Shown here in pieces: positions 33,743 through 42,319 of a stretch of DNA of 64,000 nucleotides. The notes beneath the pieces are model-generated. The model did not search any database. It was not told the DNA's origin and was given only the letters and a program-made list of their open reading frames with translations. Position numbers and translations under genes: made by a program. How positions within the stretch are numbered: the stretch's first letter is position 1; every line of letters begins with the position of its first letter. Where the stretch lies: contig JADZAK010000036.1 in NCBI GenBank assembly GCA_020852595.1, forward strand, positions 28,386 through 92,385, given 5' to 3'. The DNA is from Rhodospirillaceae bacterium (GTDB lineage: Bacteria > Pseudomonadota > Alphaproteobacteria > Rhodospirillales > Rhodospirillaceae).

Positions 33743-35893
33743 TTAGAAGGTGCCGCGCAGGCTGATCATGAACATGCGGTCCCATTCGGTCACATAGTTC
33801 TCCGTGCGTGAGATCGTTCCGGCGATGACGTCATTGGCGTAGACGACGCGGCGCTGGAATTCCCGTGTCCGCTGCGGCATCAGGCCGTAGCCTTCCACGC
33901 GCATGGTCAGGCGGGGCGTCAGGGTCTTCTCGGCGAAGGCGTCCAGGCGCGGGCCCGAGGCGGACCATCTATAGACGCGGATGTCGCTGAACAGGCGTTC
34001 GCCCCCGAACGCGCGGTAGTTGACGCCGTAGTTGAAACCCCACGCCGTCACGTCGTGGCGGAAGCCCATCTGCAATTCGTGATCCCAGATATTGTCGGCG
34101 GCCTGCGTTTCGCCGACGCGGTGTTTGCCGCCGAGGAAGGGGTCGGTGCCTTCCGCCCGTTGGCGCAGGTAACGCGCGTCGAGGGTCACGTCGGGCAAGC
34201 CGATCGCGGCCATGCGCACGCTGGCTTTGACCTCGGCGCCGTAGTGTTTGGCCTTGCCGATATTGCCTTGGGCCGACACGCGCGTGCCGTCCGGCTCGAC
34301 GCGGAACAGGACATAGCCGATGTGGTCTTCGATCCGGTTGTAGAAGGCGCGCGCTTCGATCAGGCCCTGATCGTTGGGGAGGCGGCGCTGGTAGCCGGTT
34401 TCGAACTCCCACTGGCGTTCCGGCCGGATGCCCGGATTGCCTTCGTCGATCTCGTTGTCCACCAGGTCGAACTGCGGCACGAACAGGCCGAAGTCGAGCT
34501 GGCCCACCTTGCGGCCGATCTGGAAGCGCAATTGATCGGACTTCGTGATGTCATAGCGCAGGTCCGCGCGGGGTTTCGGGTAAACGTAAGTGTGCTTGCC
34601 GCTGCCGGGGAAATTGTTCGAGATGCGCGACATCTCCACGATGACCGAGCTGTTCAGCGACAGGTTCGATGTGATCTGCCACGTATGATTGGCGAAAGCT
34701 TCGCCGCGGATTTCCTGCACGCGCGCGTTGCCGGTCGGGATGGCGATCTCTTCGACCTTCAGGTCGCCGTTGCGGTCGAAGAAGGGGCGCAGCTGCTGCT
34801 GGAGCACGTTGCGCGCAACTTCGCCGCCAAGCTCCAGGGTCTGTCCCGCCGCGAGCGGAAAGGCGAAGGTCGGGCGCACGATGGATTCGGTATTCGTCGG
34901 AATGCGGATGTTCCGGTTCAGCTCGGTGACGACGTTCCCGTTGATGAAGTTGCGGTACTCGTCGTTGGGGACGCGCGTGTAGGAATGAATGAACAGGATA
35001 TTCAAGCGGCTTGCGCCGATCAGCGCCTCATAGTCGCCCCCGATCTCCCACTTGTTCTGCCACCCCTGATGGCCGCGCTTGATCTCCGTCGCATTGACGA
35101 CGGGCGCGCCCGAGGGGTTGTAACGCGTGATGCCGATATCGCTGTCGCTGTCGGCTTCACGCGGCTCCATGGACCCGTTCAGGCGCAGGATGTCGCCGTT
35201 CTCGAAGTTGTAGGTGAGGTCGGCCGTCAGCGTGTACTGGTTCTGGATATAACGCGCACGGTCGCTGCGCAGATCCCGGACCACACCGTTCGGATAGAAA
35301 TAGCGCTCGGTCTTGGTGAGTTCGCGCCAGTAGGGATAGCCGCGATTCCAGGCGTCACGGCGCACGCTGACAATGTAATCGAGCGAACCCACGCTATCGC
35401 TGTAGGAAATCAGCCCGTCGCCGTCATAGACGTCGTCGTCGTTGAAGCGGAAGGCGGCCTGCCACGAGCCGGAGCCCGTGCTCGCGCCTTCTTCCAGGAC
35501 GACGTTCACCATCAAGCCCTCGCTCTGGACGTTGGCGTCGGCGTTGTTGCCGCGGATCAACTCGATGCGCAGCACGTTCGCGCTTTGAATGCGCTTCAGC
35601 GCCGCGAGGATCTGGCCCTTGCCGGCGAAGCGTTTGCCGTTGAGCAGGATCTGGTCGCCCGACGAGCCGAAGCCGCGCTGCTGCTGATTGGTGTTGGCGT
35701 TGAGCGCGTCGAGGATGGGCGAGGTGCCGGGCACGCGCCGCACCATGTCCTCGGCGGTCACGGTATCGTAGCGCTCGAAATAGGCGCGGTCGTAGACCTG
35801 TGTCGAGCCGGCGGCGTCCTGCGCGCGAACCTCGGCGGCCATGAAAAAGGCGGCCAGGCCAAATGCCACGCGGCCGCACACAACGCTTCGCAA
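33743..35893 (-). CDS. TonB-dependent receptor (716 aa), TTG start
   Basis: A 716-residue receptor of ordinary size. The signal peptide ends at about MAAEVRAQDA. A plug domain follows with AEDMVRRVPGTS, DQILLNGKRFAGKG and a RIELIRGNNAD block, then a barrel ending in the aromatic ISLRGTF. The frame starts at TTG 35893, which has GGGGGAGG with 8-base spacing and makes a complete signal peptide. The first ATG (residue 18) would truncate it, so a TTG start is preferred. The gene stands alone, convergent with the oxygenase gene. It belongs to neither subfamily of the tandem array, and its ligand is unknown. Confidence 0.88.
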   Translation of the reverse strand: MRSVVCGRVAFGLAAFFMAAEVRAQDAAGSTQVYDRAYFERYDTVTAEDMVRRVPGTSPILDALNANTNQQQRGFGSSGDQILLNGKRFAGKGQILAALKRIQSANVLRIELIRGNNADANVQSEGLMVNVVLEEGASTGSGSWQAAFRFNDDDVYDGDGLISYSDSVGSLDYIVSVRRDAWNRGYPYWRELTKTERYFYPNGVVRDLRSDRARYIQNQYTLTADLTYNFENGDILRLNGSMEPREADSDSDIGITRYNPSGAPVVNATEIKRGHQGWQNKWEIGGDYEALIGASRLNILFIHSYTRVPNDEYRNFINGNVVTELNRNIRIPTNTESIVRPTFAFPLAAGQTLELGGEVARNVLQQQLRPFFDRNGDLKVEEIAIPTGNARVQEIRGEAFANHTWQITSNLSLNSSVIVEMSRISNNFPGSGKHTYVYPKPRADLRYDITKSDQLRFQIGRKVGQLDFGLFVPQFDLVDNEIDEGNPGIRPERQWEFETGYQRRLPNDQGLIEARAFYNRIEDHIGYVLFRVEPDGTRVSAQGNIGKAKHYGAEVKASVRMAAIGLPDVTLDARYLRQRAEGTDPFLGGKHRVGETQAADNIWDHELQMGFRHDVTAWGFNYGVNYRAFGGERLFSDIRVYRWSASGPRLDAFAEKTLTPRLTMRVEGYGLMPQRTREFQRRVVYANDVIAGTISRTENYVTEWDRMFMISLRGTF

Positions 35894-36015
35894 AATCGTG
35901 TCCTCCCCCGGAATTTGGGGCAGTCAACGACGCCCCACCCCCGCGCACAAGCTAAAAACGGTGTTTGATTGTAACGAAGGGGGCGGGCGCTTTGACGCGG
36001 GGTCCCGGTTCCCGC

Positions 36016-36891
36016 TCAGGCCGGATACACGAGGCGCACGGGATGCGGATCGAGGGCGATGCGTAACGGCAAGGTCGCGACAATGTCGCCGTCCGCCTGC
36101 ACCGGCTGACCGGCGCTGCCGCGCACGATGACCTCGCGGCCCGCCACGAGCTGCACATCGCCCCATGCGGTGATTTTTCCAAAGGCCAGGGCGAGTGCGT
36201 AACGAATGACGCTGAGCCAGCCGCGGCCGTTCATCAGCACCACATGGAATTTGTCCTCGCCCAGCGAGGCGTCGGGCGCCGCGATGAACGGGCCGCCGTA
36301 ACGGCGGCCCTTGCAGGCCACCATCGACACCGGGCGGTAAGCCACGCCGTCGATGGTCACTTCATGAGCCTGGAAACCGTACTGCACGGCCTGACGCATC
36401 GATTCCCACACGTAGGCGAGCGGGCCCAGCAATTTTTTCAGCTTCAGCGAAACGCGGCTCACCACCACGGCGTCAAAACCTACGCCGGCCATCATCGTGA
36501 AGCGGCGGCCGTTGGCGCGTCCCACATGCACGGTACGGATCGGACCGTGCGACAGCGCCGCGGCGATTTTCTCCGGTGTGCGCACGAGCCCGATTTCCTC
36601 GGCGAGCACGTTCGCCGTGCCGAGCGGAATGATCCCGAGCGCGACGTCCTTGCCTTCGAGGCCGTTGATGACTTCGTTCACGGTGCCGTCGCCGCCGCAG
36701 GCGGCCACGACATCGTAAGCGGCGGGTGTGACATTGCGCGCCAGGGTCTCGGCGTGGCCGGGCCCGGCGGTCTCGACGACGTCCACCCGGCACGACGCGG
36801 CTTTGAGCCGCGCGACGACGCTATCAAACCGAGGACGGCGGGCGCCGCCGGCGGCGGGATTGAAAATGACGAGGATCCGCCGCGCGCTCAT
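36016..36891 (-). CDS. Diacylglycerol/lipid kinase family protein
   Basis: A 291-residue protein of the DagK/YegS/BmrU family that phosphorylates diacylglycerol or related lipids using ATP. The N-terminal ILVIFNPAAGG and the nucleotide motif GGDGT (66-70, in ACGGDGTVNEVINGLEG) are diagnostic; IPLGTANVLAEE follows as expected. It is the last gene of a three-gene operon: the upstream gene's TAG is two bases before its ATG at 36891. Paired with an LtaS-like transferase, the kinase would return the diacylglycerol by-product to phosphatidate, as DgkB does in Gram-positive lipoteichoic acid synthesis (known); the parallel here is inference. Confidence 0.88.
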   Translation of the reverse strand: MSARRILVIFNPAAGGARRPRFDSVVARLKAASCRVDVVETAGPGHAETLARNVTPAAYDVVAACGGDGTVNEVINGLEGKDVALGIIPLGTANVLAEEIGLVRTPEKIAAALSHGPIRTVHVGRANGRRFTMMAGVGFDAVVVSRVSLKLKKLLGPLAYVWESMRQAVQYGFQAHEVTIDGVAYRPVSMVACKGRRYGGPFIAAPDASLGEDKFHVVLMNGRGWLSVIRYALALAFGKITAWGDVQLVAGREVIVRGSAGQPVQADGDIVATLPLRIALDPHPVRLVYPA

Positions 36892-36893
36892 GA

Positions 36894-38438
36894 CTATTCG
36901 AAGTAATGAGAGAAGGCGGTGTTGAATTCGAGGCGCTCGTCCTGGACGCAGGCGTCCGTGTCGCCTTCGCAGTTGTGGAAAGCCTTGCGCTGCGCGAGCG
37001 ACAGGTCGTCGAGGCCGAATCCAAAACGCTCCAGCGCGGCGGGCGCGAGCATCACGATATCGAGCGGCTTCGGCACGGGATTGTCGCTGTCGCCGTCGCA
37101 GCTGAAATTGACGCAGCGCACGTCGTAGGTCGTCAGATGGCGCGCCTTCTCGCTGCTGATGAAGCGCAGCGTGAATTCCGGCTGGTGGTCGCCGAAGGTC
37201 ACCACGCCGGCGCGGCGGCCGCGCGCTTTCAGGGCGTCCATGAAATCGCCGTAGGCTTTGTCGGCGGTGTCGAAGCGTTGCACGTAATCGGCCATCGGGT
37301 CCTGCGTCGCGTGCGGACCGTGCTGGCTGATGGTCAGCATGAAGGCGACGACGGGTTTGTCCGAGCCTTCCAGCTTCTTCAGCATCGCCTTGTAGAAGGC
37401 TTCGTCGGGGATCTTCCAATCCCAGCCGGTGGCGATGCCCAGCGACTGCGCGTCGTAGAACTCGTCCACGCCGATCGAGGCGTAGAAAGGCGCGGCATTG
37501 ATGAAAAATCCCGGCACCGGATAGAAAACGACGGTGCGGTAGCCCAGCTTCTTCAGCTCCGTGAAGATCGAGCGGTGCACGCGGCCTTCAAGTTGATGGA
37601 ACACGTAAAGGCCGTCGCCGCCGAACTCCTGCGGCCGCATCTGGGTGGTGAGCGAGAATTCCGTCCGCCACGTCCCGCCGCCATATGTATGCACTTTAAG
37701 CGGGCCGCGCTGCGCGGCGCGGCCGGCGAACATGTGCTTGGACTTATGCTCCGGCTGCAGCACCTCGGGGAGGAACGTGGACTCCTGCAGCAGGAAGAAG
37801 ATGTCCGGGCGTTCGGCCGGCGCCGTCAGGCCGTGATGCTCCGCCGGGGGCTGGGCCGCTTCGGCATTCGCGAGCAGGTGCAGCTGCGGACTCGGCGCCT
37901 GCGTCGATTTCACGAAGGTCTTGATGGTGGGCAGCGTAAGCGCGGGATCCCAGATCGCGATCTGCGGCTCGGTGCGCATCGCATAAATGCAGAAGCCCGA
38001 CACCAGCACCAGTGCGGCCACGCCGCCCTTTTCAAACAGGGTGAACGTGCCGCGGCCGGACAGCAGCGCCTTGGCATAAAAGAAGATCGCGGCGAGGGTG
38101 AGCAGGACGCCCGACGCCACGCGCCAGTCGTTGTAGGCCAGCATCAGCACGTTGCCGCGCAGGAAAAAATGGTCGTAGGCGACCAACGGGATATTGGTGA
38201 CAAAAGCTTTGCCGACGCTGATCGCCAGCAGAACGGCCGCCGGCAGAAGCGACAGGGTCGCGAGGATCACCGGGTGTTTGCCGCGCGCGACGCCCAGCGC
38301 GAAGAACGGCAAGATCAGCAGCGCGACATAGGGATCTTCGTAGACGACGCTATAGATGGCCGCCGCGGCGACGAAGACAAGTGCGAGCGCCAGCCGGACA
38401 GCAATGCGGGGAGCCGAGCCGAGCGCCCGTTCGCTCAT
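36894..38438 (-). CDS. Membrane sulfatase/alkaline-phosphatase-fold transferase (LtaS-like)
   Basis: A 514-residue integral membrane enzyme. The first ~155 residues form about four or five transmembrane helices. The periplasmic domain has the alkaline-phosphatase fold: metal-ligand candidate Glu219 (LLQES), catalytic Thr256 in YGGGTWRTEF (compare GKTSDAEF of LtaS), His373 and His376 (ISQHGPH), and Asp417-His418 (TFGDHQPEF). Members move phosphoglycerol or phosphoethanolamine headgroups from phospholipids to glycans or lipids and release diacylglycerol. It overlaps the upstream methyltransferase by ATGA and is followed within two bases by the lipid kinase, so the three are translationally coupled. 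The acceptor is unknown. Confidence 0.85.
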   Translation of the reverse strand: MSERALGSAPRIAVRLALALVFVAAAAIYSVVYEDPYVALLILPFFALGVARGKHPVILATLSLLPAAVLLAISVGKAFVTNIPLVAYDHFFLRGNVLMLAYNDWRVASGVLLTLAAIFFYAKALLSGRGTFTLFEKGGVAALVLVSGFCIYAMRTEPQIAIWDPALTLPTIKTFVKSTQAPSPQLHLLANAEAAQPPAEHHGLTAPAERPDIFFLLQESTFLPEVLQPEHKSKHMFAGRAAQRGPLKVHTYGGGTWRTEFSLTTQMRPQEFGGDGLYVFHQLEGRVHRSIFTELKKLGYRTVVFYPVPGFFINAAPFYASIGVDEFYDAQSLGIATGWDWKIPDEAFYKAMLKKLEGSDKPVVAFMLTISQHGPHATQDPMADYVQRFDTADKAYGDFMDALKARGRRAGVVTFGDHQPEFTLRFISSEKARHLTTYDVRCVNFSCDGDSDNPVPKPLDIVMLAPAALERFGFGLDDLSLAQRKAFHNCEGDTDACVQDERLEFNTAFSHYFE

Positions 38439-38983
38439 GAATATTTCCAGACGAACGCGGGCGGAACGTTCAGCATTTCAAGTCCGGCGAGTTCGCTTTT
38501 GGCGAAGATGCCGGCCAACGGATCGTGCGGGAAATAGGTGTAGGTGACGAGCTCGGCGATCATGCCGGCCTTGTAGGCTTGCGCGATGCCGTCGCGCAGG
38601 AATTCAAACTCCGAATTGTTCACGCTCGGAATGCTGCTCACCACGACGGTCGGCGTGGACAGGTGCGCGAGGGCCGGCAGCGCGCAGGTGTCGAGGATCG
38701 TGCGCTCGGGGAAAATTTTCGTCAGGTGCTCGTAGCGCGTCTTCTCGCGCTCGACGCTCACCGTGGATTCGGGCAGCAGCGCCGTCACGGACCCGAAGCC
38801 CGCGCCGAGTTCGAGGATCGGCAGGCTCGGGTCGCTGATGGCGTTGCGCATGCGCCGCGCCAGGAACTGCGAAGATTCGCAGATGGCGCCGATGCTGCTC
38901 GTCCAGGATTTGAAATTCTTGATCCGTGTCGCGATTTTGGCGAGTTCGCGATCCAGCCCGGATAACGCACCTAAGTTCTGCAT
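38435..38983 (-). CDS. PmtA-like phospholipid N-methyltransferase
   Basis: A 182-residue SAM-dependent methyltransferase. The SAM motif ILELGAGFGS lies at about 56-65. The preceding ARRMRNAI and the C-terminal LNVPPAFVWKYS resemble the LNLPPxRVW ending of PmtA enzymes that methylate phosphatidylethanolamine to phosphatidylcholine. ATG 38983 is chosen because GGGAG lies four bases upstream; an in-frame ATG at 39004 has no ribosome site. It is the first gene of the lipid operon, overlapping the transferase by four bases. AT-rich DNA at 39061-39080 may hold the promoter. Assignment to PmtA rather than another small methyltransferase is moderately sure. Confidence 0.65.
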   Translation of the reverse strand: MQNLGALSGLDRELAKIATRIKNFKSWTSSIGAICESSQFLARRMRNAISDPSLPILELGAGFGSVTALLPESTVSVEREKTRYEHLTKIFPERTILDTCALPALAHLSTPTVVVSSIPSVNNSEFEFLRDGIAQAYKAGMIAELVTYTYFPHDPLAGIFAKSELAGLEMLNVPPAFVWKYS

Positions 38984-39175
38984 AAAGCTCCCACTACTCC
39001 CCATCAGCCCGGCCTATAGGTCATATTTCTGTAATCGGAATTCAAGGCGGGATTAGGGTGGATATTTTTATATATATTTCAACAGCTTAGATCGATGCTG
39101 ATCACGGCCTGTCAAAAAACAGCCGCAAAAGCCCCCTAAAACGGAAATCTCGCCTGGCCGATTCTTGCTTTGATT

Positions 39176-39195
39176 GCAGCGGTTTAGCGCTGCAG
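39176..39195 (-). terminator. Small hairpin after the HxlR gene
   Basis: 7-bp perfect stem TGCAGCG/CGCTGCA immediately beyond the HxlR stop codon, with no T-tract. Weak evidence for transcript ending. Confidence 0.3.
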
Positions 39196-39552
39196 CTAAG
39201 CCGCGAGGCGGCGGGCGGAGCGCTTTTTCAGGCGGTGGCCGACGCTGACGATGGCGGCGATGGCCGGCATCAGTTCCTTGCCCAGGTCCGAAAGCGAATA
39301 TTCGACCGACGGCGGCGAGGTCGGTTTCACGTCGCGGCGCACCACGCCCATGTCCTCGAGCTCGCGCAGCCGGTGCGTGAGAACCTTCGCGGAAATTTTT
39401 CCGATGTCGCTGCGCAGTTCGCCGAAGCGGCGCGCGCCGCCGCTCAAGTTCCAGATGATCGCCGGCGTCCACGCGCCGCGCAGGAACGCCATGCACTCGC
39501 CGATCGGGCATTGCGGCGCGGGCGATTTGTTTTTGCGTACGGTGAGTGCCAT
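39196..39552 (-). CDS. HxlR family transcriptional regulator
   Basis: A 118-residue winged-helix regulator. Typical HxlR segments are present: CPIGECMAFLRGAWTPAIIW, RRFGELRSDIGKISAKVLTH (recognition helix) and a VEYSLSDLGKEL-type wing. Two N-terminal Cys could serve in redox or electrophile sensing, as in related YodB-like proteins (family knowledge). It diverges from the NMO gene across 142 bases that contain a CGGATA-N7-TATCCG inverted repeat. It probably controls the NMO-GST operon and itself. Confidence 0.9.
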   Translation of the reverse strand: MALTVRKNKSPAPQCPIGECMAFLRGAWTPAIIWNLSGGARRFGELRSDIGKISAKVLTHRLRELEDMGVVRRDVKPTSPPSVEYSLSDLGKELMPAIAAIVSVGHRLKKRSARRLAA

Positions 39553-39621
39553 GACATGTCGCCTTCAATATCGCCTTCAAAAATCCGTTACGGCGCGGAA
39601 ACGGACTTACCGTCCGGAAAC

Positions 39622-39640
39622 CGGATAATGACGATATCCG
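39622..39640. promoter_or_regulatory. Inverted repeat, candidate HxlR operator
   Basis: CGGATA-ATGACGA-TATCCG is a perfect 6-bp inverted repeat with 7-base spacer in the divergent HxlR/NMO region, 55 bases before the NMO start. Confidence 0.4.
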
Positions 39641-39694
39641 AACGACACCTGGTTTACAAAGGTAACCATATCGCTTAGCAGTCGGGACATGAGC

Positions 39695-40729
39695 ATGGAA
39701 ATGACTAAGCGTTTTGGGATCGGGCACCCCGTGGTGCAGGGACCGTTCGGCGGCGGCCTCTCGTCGCCGCTGCTGGCAAGCGGCGTTTCCAATCTCGGCG
39801 GGCTTGGCGCCTACGGCGCCGAACATCTTGCGCCGGACGACATCCTGAAACTCGCAGCCGAGATCCGCGCGCGCACGTCAAATCCGTTCAATCTCAATCT
39901 TTGGGTTTCCGTCGCCGATCCGGGCGGCGAAGACCTGACGGAGGCTGAGTTCGAGCGCCTGTGGCCGCTGTTCGAGCCCTATTATCGCGAGCTCGGCGTG
40001 GCCAAACCCGAACGCCCGCAACGGCTGCACGCGCCGTTCGCCGATCAGTTCGAAGCGATGCTTGAAGCCGCGCCCGCCGTGTTCAGCTTTGTCTTCGGCA
40101 TCCCCACGGCCGATCAGCTTGCGCGCTGCCGCAAGAAGGGCATCCTCACCGTCGGCACCGCCACGACTCTCGCCGAGGCCGCCGCGCTCGACGAAGCGGG
40201 CGTGGACGCCATCGCCGCCACCGGTCTTGAAGCCGGCGGCCACCGCGTGTCCTTCATCGCCTCGTCCGAAGACTCCCTCACGGGCACTTTCTCGCTTGTG
40301 CAGATCGTCGCACCGCGCGTGAAGGCGCCCGTGATCGCGGCCGGCGGTGTTGTCGATGCGCGCGGCGTGAAGGCCGCGCTGATGCTCGGCGCCGCGGGCG
40401 TTCAAGTCGGCACCGCGTTCCTGGCGTGCGAGGAGTCCGGCGCCAGCCCCGCGCACCGCGCCGCGCTGTTCAGCGACCGCGCGCGGCACACGGTCCTCAC
40501 GCGCACCTATTCGGGCCGTCTCGCGCGCGGGATCCGCAATCGCCTTTATGAGGAAATGCCGCGCAATGTCGCGCCGTATCCGGTCCAGGCGTGGTTTCTC
40601 GGCAAATTGAAAGCCGCGGCGCGGGCGCAAAATCGTACCGATCTGGTTTCCGTCTGGTGCGGCCAGTCCGCGCCGAATCTCAAGCATCACAACGTCCCGG
40701 CCCTCATGGCCGATCTCACCAACCTCTAA
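39695..40729 (+). CDS. Nitronate monooxygenase (2-nitropropane dioxygenase family)
   Basis: A 344-residue FMN-dependent TIM-barrel enzyme oxidising alkyl nitronates such as propionate-3-nitronate. Visible motifs are the N-terminal HPVVQGPFGGGLSSP, the catalytic-His region ATGLEAGGHRVSF (His about 183) and the FMN phosphate loop GAAGVQVGTAFLACEE. Three ATG codons lie close together; 39695 has the best spacing (7 bases) from GGGA, though 39689 is possible. It heads a tight group with GST, GhrA-like and Lrp genes and diverges from HxlR, so inducible detoxification is plausible. Some homologues are ene-reductase-like, so the physiological substrate is uncertain. Confidence 0.85.
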   Translation: MEMTKRFGIGHPVVQGPFGGGLSSPLLASGVSNLGGLGAYGAEHLAPDDILKLAAEIRARTSNPFNLNLWVSVADPGGEDLTEAEFERLWPLFEPYYRELGVAKPERPQRLHAPFADQFEAMLEAAPAVFSFVFGIPTADQLARCRKKGILTVGTATTLAEAAALDEAGVDAIAATGLEAGGHRVSFIASSEDSLTGTFSLVQIVAPRVKAPVIAAGGVVDARGVKAALMLGAAGVQVGTAFLACEESGASPAHRAALFSDRARHTVLTRTYSGRLARGIRNRLYEEMPRNVAPYPVQAWFLGKLKAAARAQNRTDLVSVWCGQSAPNLKHHNVPALMADLTNL

Positions 40730-40748
40730 CTTCAGGAGTCTTTCCCCC

Positions 40749-41363
40749 GTGTCCTATCAACTTTACTACGCGCCCGGCGCTTGCTCGCTCGCTCCTCATA
40801 TCGTGCTGCGTGAACTCGGCGAAAACTTCAGCCTGGTGAAGGTTTCCACCAAGACCCACGAAACCGACGACGGGCGGGACTTCTACAAGATCAATCCAAA
40901 GGGCTACGTGCCCGCGCTCGGCCTTGGCAACGGCGAAGTCCTCACCGAAGGCGCCGCCATCACCCAGTTCCTTGCCGACAACAAGGCCGGCTCCGACCTC
41001 GCGCCGCGCGCCGGCACTCTCGAGCGCGCGCGGGTCAATGAATGGCTGGTCTTCACCAACAGCGAAGTCCACAAGACCTTTAGTCCCTTGTTCAACCCGG
41101 CCACCACGGACGAGCAGAAAAAAGCCATCAAGGAGAGGCTGGCCAGCCGCTTCGACTTCATCGAGAAGTCCTTGGGCGACGGCCGCTCCTACCTCACGGG
41201 CGAAAAGTTCACCATCGCGGATGCTTATCTGTTCACCGTCGTGAACTGGTCGAACTTCACTGGCATCGACATCGGTCCCTGGCCTAAGCTGAAGGCGTTC
41301 CAGGCGCGTGTCGCGGCCCGTCCGCATACCCAGGCCGCCATGAAAGCCGAAGGTCTTATCTGA
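40749..41363 (+). CDS. gstA: Glutathione S-transferase, beta-class-like (GTG start)
   Basis: A 204-residue GST. The thioredoxin-like N-terminal domain contains YYAPGACSLAPHIVLREL with Cys12 at the beta-class active position. NPKGYVPAL with its cis-Pro and EGAAITQFLAD for gamma-Glu binding follow. The C-terminal helical domain includes FTIADAYLF, the N-capping box. The start is GTG 40749, 12 bases after AGGAG. It lies 19 bases after the NMO gene, and its stop overlaps the start of the next gene. Likely cytosolic detoxification of electrophiles. Confidence 0.9.
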   Translation: MSYQLYYAPGACSLAPHIVLRELGENFSLVKVSTKTHETDDGRDFYKINPKGYVPALGLGNGEVLTEGAAITQFLADNKAGSDLAPRAGTLERARVNEWLVFTNSEVHKTFSPLFNPATTDEQKKAIKERLASRFDFIEKSLGDGRSYLTGEKFTIADAYLFTVVNWSNFTGIDIGPWPKLKAFQARVAARPHTQAAMKAEGLI

Positions 41364-42313
41364 GCCAGTTTGCGATCATCGTTGCGGTCGGACCGTGGGA
41401 TCCTGCGTCCTGGCGTGAGCCCTTCCAAGCTGCCGCCAACGGACGCGAGGTCCACTTCTGGCCGCAAGATGGCGCAATCAAGCTCTCTTCGCCTTACGTC
41501 ATCTGCGCGTGGAAAGCGGACCCGAAGCTTTATGCGGAGTTCCCCGATCCACGCGCGGTCTTCTCTCTCGGCGCGGGGGTCGATCACCTCGCGCCGCTGA
41601 AGGGCCGCGAGGATCTGCCCGTTTACAGAGTCGTCGATCCCGATCTCTCGGCGCGTATGGCCGAATATGTAACCTTCGCCGCGCTTTATCTGCACCGGCA
41701 GATCCCGCTCTATCTGCGGCATCAGAAACAACGTGTATGGGATCCGCCCGATCAGCCGGCGGCGTCCAGCGTCCGCGTCGGTCTGCTCGGCGCCGGCGTC
41801 ATGGGCCAGGCCGGCGGCCGCGCGCTCCAGAGCCTTGGATTTGAGGTCAGCGGCTGGGCGCGCCGCGCGCGCGCGGATTCGGTGTTTCCGATTCATGCGG
41901 GCCGCGAGGCGCTGGGCGCTTTCCTTGAGGGCATCGATATCCTCGTGAATGTGCTGCCGCGCACCGATGAGACCACGGGGCTCGTGGACCAGACGGTCTT
42001 CGCGCAACTGGGCCGCAACCGGCCCGGCCCGAAGTATTTCGTCAACGCAGGACGCGGCGACACGGTCGTGCAGACCGACCTGATCGCTGCGCTCACATCC
42101 GGTGTCCTTCACGGCGCGGTGCTCGACGTGTTCACGCCCGAGCCGCTGCCCGCCGATAACCCGTTATGGGGCATGGACAACGTTCTGATCACTCCGCATG
42201 TGGCGGCGGATTCCAATCCGCTGACAATCGTCCCGCAGGTATTCAAGGACGTCGCCGGCCTCGAGCGCGGCCAGAAGCCCGCCGGCGCCGTCGATCTCGC
42301 GCGCGGATACTAA
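41360..42313 (+). CDS. GhrA-like 2-hydroxyacid dehydrogenase, apparent CTG start
   Basis: A D-2-hydroxyacid dehydrogenase resembling glyoxylate/hydroxypyruvate reductase A. The first ATG in frame (41657) would delete the N-terminal 99 residues, yet the frame upstream is clearly coding (FAIIVAVGPWDPASW..., AVFSLGAGVDHLAPL), as in GhrA. No ATG, GTG or TTG exists between the in-frame TAA at 41285 and 41657. The best candidate is CTG 41360, which overlaps the GST stop as CTGA and has GAAGG upstream, giving 317 residues, normal for the family. NAD-binding VGLLGAGVMGQAGGRALQ, catalytic Arg (NAGRGD), Glu (FTPEPLP) and His (ITPHVAAD) are present. Confidence 0.8.
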   Translation: MSQFAIIVAVGPWDPASWREPFQAAANGREVHFWPQDGAIKLSSPYVICAWKADPKLYAEFPDPRAVFSLGAGVDHLAPLKGREDLPVYRVVDPDLSARMAEYVTFAALYLHRQIPLYLRHQKQRVWDPPDQPAASSVRVGLLGAGVMGQAGGRALQSLGFEVSGWARRARADSVFPIHAGREALGAFLEGIDILVNVLPRTDETTGLVDQTVFAQLGRNRPGPKYFVNAGRGDTVVQTDLIAALTSGVLHGAVLDVFTPEPLPADNPLWGMDNVLITPHVAADSNPLTIVPQVFKDVAGLERGQKPAGAVDLARGY

Positions 42314-42319
42314 GCCTTC

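Noticed and set aside
34055..35968. 637-residue plus-strand frame opposite the receptor at 33743-35893
   Set aside because: Shadow frame with no domain or start signals; the minus-strand receptor has plug, barrel and signal peptide features.
36906..38537. 543-residue plus-strand frame opposite the LtaS-like gene
   Set aside because: Antisense artefact; the minus-strand gene has transmembrane helices and conserved catalytic residues.
38984..39195. Pho box for the lipid operon
   Set aside because: I looked for 11-bp-spaced TCAC/TCAT units upstream of the methyltransferase and found none; only AT-rich DNA is visible.
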